The position numbers and the translations under genes were made by a program. A stretch of 64,000 bases of DNA from NCBI GenBank assembly GCA_963792175.1, contig CAWBVG010000034.1, positions 62,001-126,000 on the forward strand, written 5' to 3'. Source of the stretch: CAWBVG01 sp963792175 (lineage in GTDB: Bacteria; Acidobacteriota; Vicinamibacteria; Vicinamibacterales; CAVVIG01). The stretch's first letter is position 1; every line of letters begins with the position of its first letter. The notes beneath the pieces are model-generated. The model worked only from the letters and a program-made list of their open reading frames with translations. It was not told the origin of the DNA and made no database searches. Shown here in pieces: positions 63,678 through 64,000 of the stretch.

Positions 63678-64000
63678 GTGACCAGGCCTCGCATCGTCAT
63701 CGTGGGCGCGGGTGCGGCCGGCCTGGCGATGGGGATGCGCCTCAAGCGCGCCGGCATCAACGACTTCGTCGTCGTCGATCGCAGCGACGGCGTCGGCGGG
63801 CACATGGCACGACAATCGCTACCCGGGTGCGGGCTGCGACGTGCCGTCGCACCTGTATTGCTTCTCGTTCGAGCCCAACGCACGGTGGAGCAACAAGTTC
63901 GGGCGGCAGGGCGAGATTGAGCGGTACCTCGTCGACTGCGTCGAGCGCCACGGGCTCGCGCCGCACCTGCGGCTCGGCGTCGAGGTGCGCGGCGCGGAGT
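63678..64000 (+). CDS. Flavin-containing monooxygenase, BVMO-like, N-terminal part (one frame disruption)
   Basis: GTG 63678 opens RPRIVIVGAGAAGLAMGMRL, the FAD dinucleotide fold, followed by FVVVDRSDGVGG. After a one-base slip near 63803 comes TWHDNRYPGAGCDVPSHLY, the hallmark of Baeyer-Villiger-type flavin monooxygenases, then CFSFEPNARWSNKFGRQGEI. The gene runs off the right window edge with about 107 residues visible. Divergent from the hydrolase gene across a 114-base gap. Confidence 0.88.

Noticed and set aside
426..63810. Programmed +1 ribosomal frameshifting across many genes
   Set aside because: The slip sites share no slippery heptamer or rare codon followed by structure, affect unrelated genes, and include three opposite-direction slips; base-insertion errors explain them more simply.

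Overview
The window is about 64 kb of high-GC bacterial chromosome, densely packed with genes on both strands. No rRNA, tRNA, CRISPR array, phage module or transposase gene was recognised. The gene repertoire suggests an acidobacterium, most likely of the Vicinamibacteria type. The clues are an ADOP/MacB-like permease paired with a PadR regulator, an ECF sigma factor followed by a membrane-anchored Ser/Thr kinase, and many exported peptidases (M14, M20, M3, M28, S41, M48, S9, M24). This placement is inferred from gene content only.

Layout. 1-3.5 kb: small genes (metallothionein-like protein, CDP-alcohol phosphatidyltransferase, GtrA, Dabb, an HExxH protease). 3.6-8.9 kb: exported M14 carboxypeptidase and M20 amidohydrolase. 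8.8-11.5 kb: a polysaccharide O-acetylation pair (AlgJ/AlgX-like plus MBOAT/AlgI). 11.5-14.3 kb: methyltransferase, hypothetical protein, AtoE-type transporter. 14.3-19.7 kb: a six-gene operon with alpha/beta hydrolase, SsuB/SsuC/SsuA-type ABC importer, TauE/SafE exporter and SDR-type threonine dehydrogenase. 19.9-22.4 kb: homoserine kinase, threonine synthase and a small overlapping gene. 22.5-24.6 kb: ECF sigma factor and kinase. 24.6-31.6 kb: oxidoreductases, FKBP, two MFS exporters, a four-helix-bundle (23S IVS-type) protein, a lipoprotein and a PRC-barrel protein. 31.7-39.1 kb: PepF, CoA-binding protein, amidohydrolase, membrane glycosyltransferase and a REC-GGDEF-EAL protein behind a good sigma-54 promoter. 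39.2-46.6 kb: amino acid permease, DUF892-PRC protein, amine oxidase, rhodanese, glycosyltransferase, a MITE-like element and a methyltransferase. 46.6-52.3 kb: a minus-strand run of M28, S41, PadR, ADOP and methyltransferase. 52.3-60.1 kb: Ste24-type M48, S9, TraB, M24, an O-methyltransferase and a tyrosine phosphatase. 60.1-64 kb: FtsX-type permease, an Asp-nucleophile alpha/beta hydrolase and the start of a flavin monooxygenase.

Two window-wide properties stand out. First, roughly forty single-base frame disruptions can be placed by following protein families across frames. Nearly all look like one extra base; only three clearly look like a missing base. They cluster in some genes, while stretches of 8-9 kb have none. 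This is probably an insertion-biased sequencing or assembly artefact, so broken genes are annotated with their reconstructed spans. Second, gene borders and several coding sequences carry inverted-repeat elements. Their arms are built from a repeated 7-9 nt word, and the word differs between loci: CACGAAAA, CACAGAGG, GCAGAG, GGGAATC, CTAGCCCC, GTCTGAA. Some arms supply stop codons to convergent genes, some sit in frame inside proteins (ABC ATPase, MBOAT, AtoE), and one pair flanks the four-helix-bundle gene. I do not recognise a described family covering them all, and I consider them the most interesting feature of the window.
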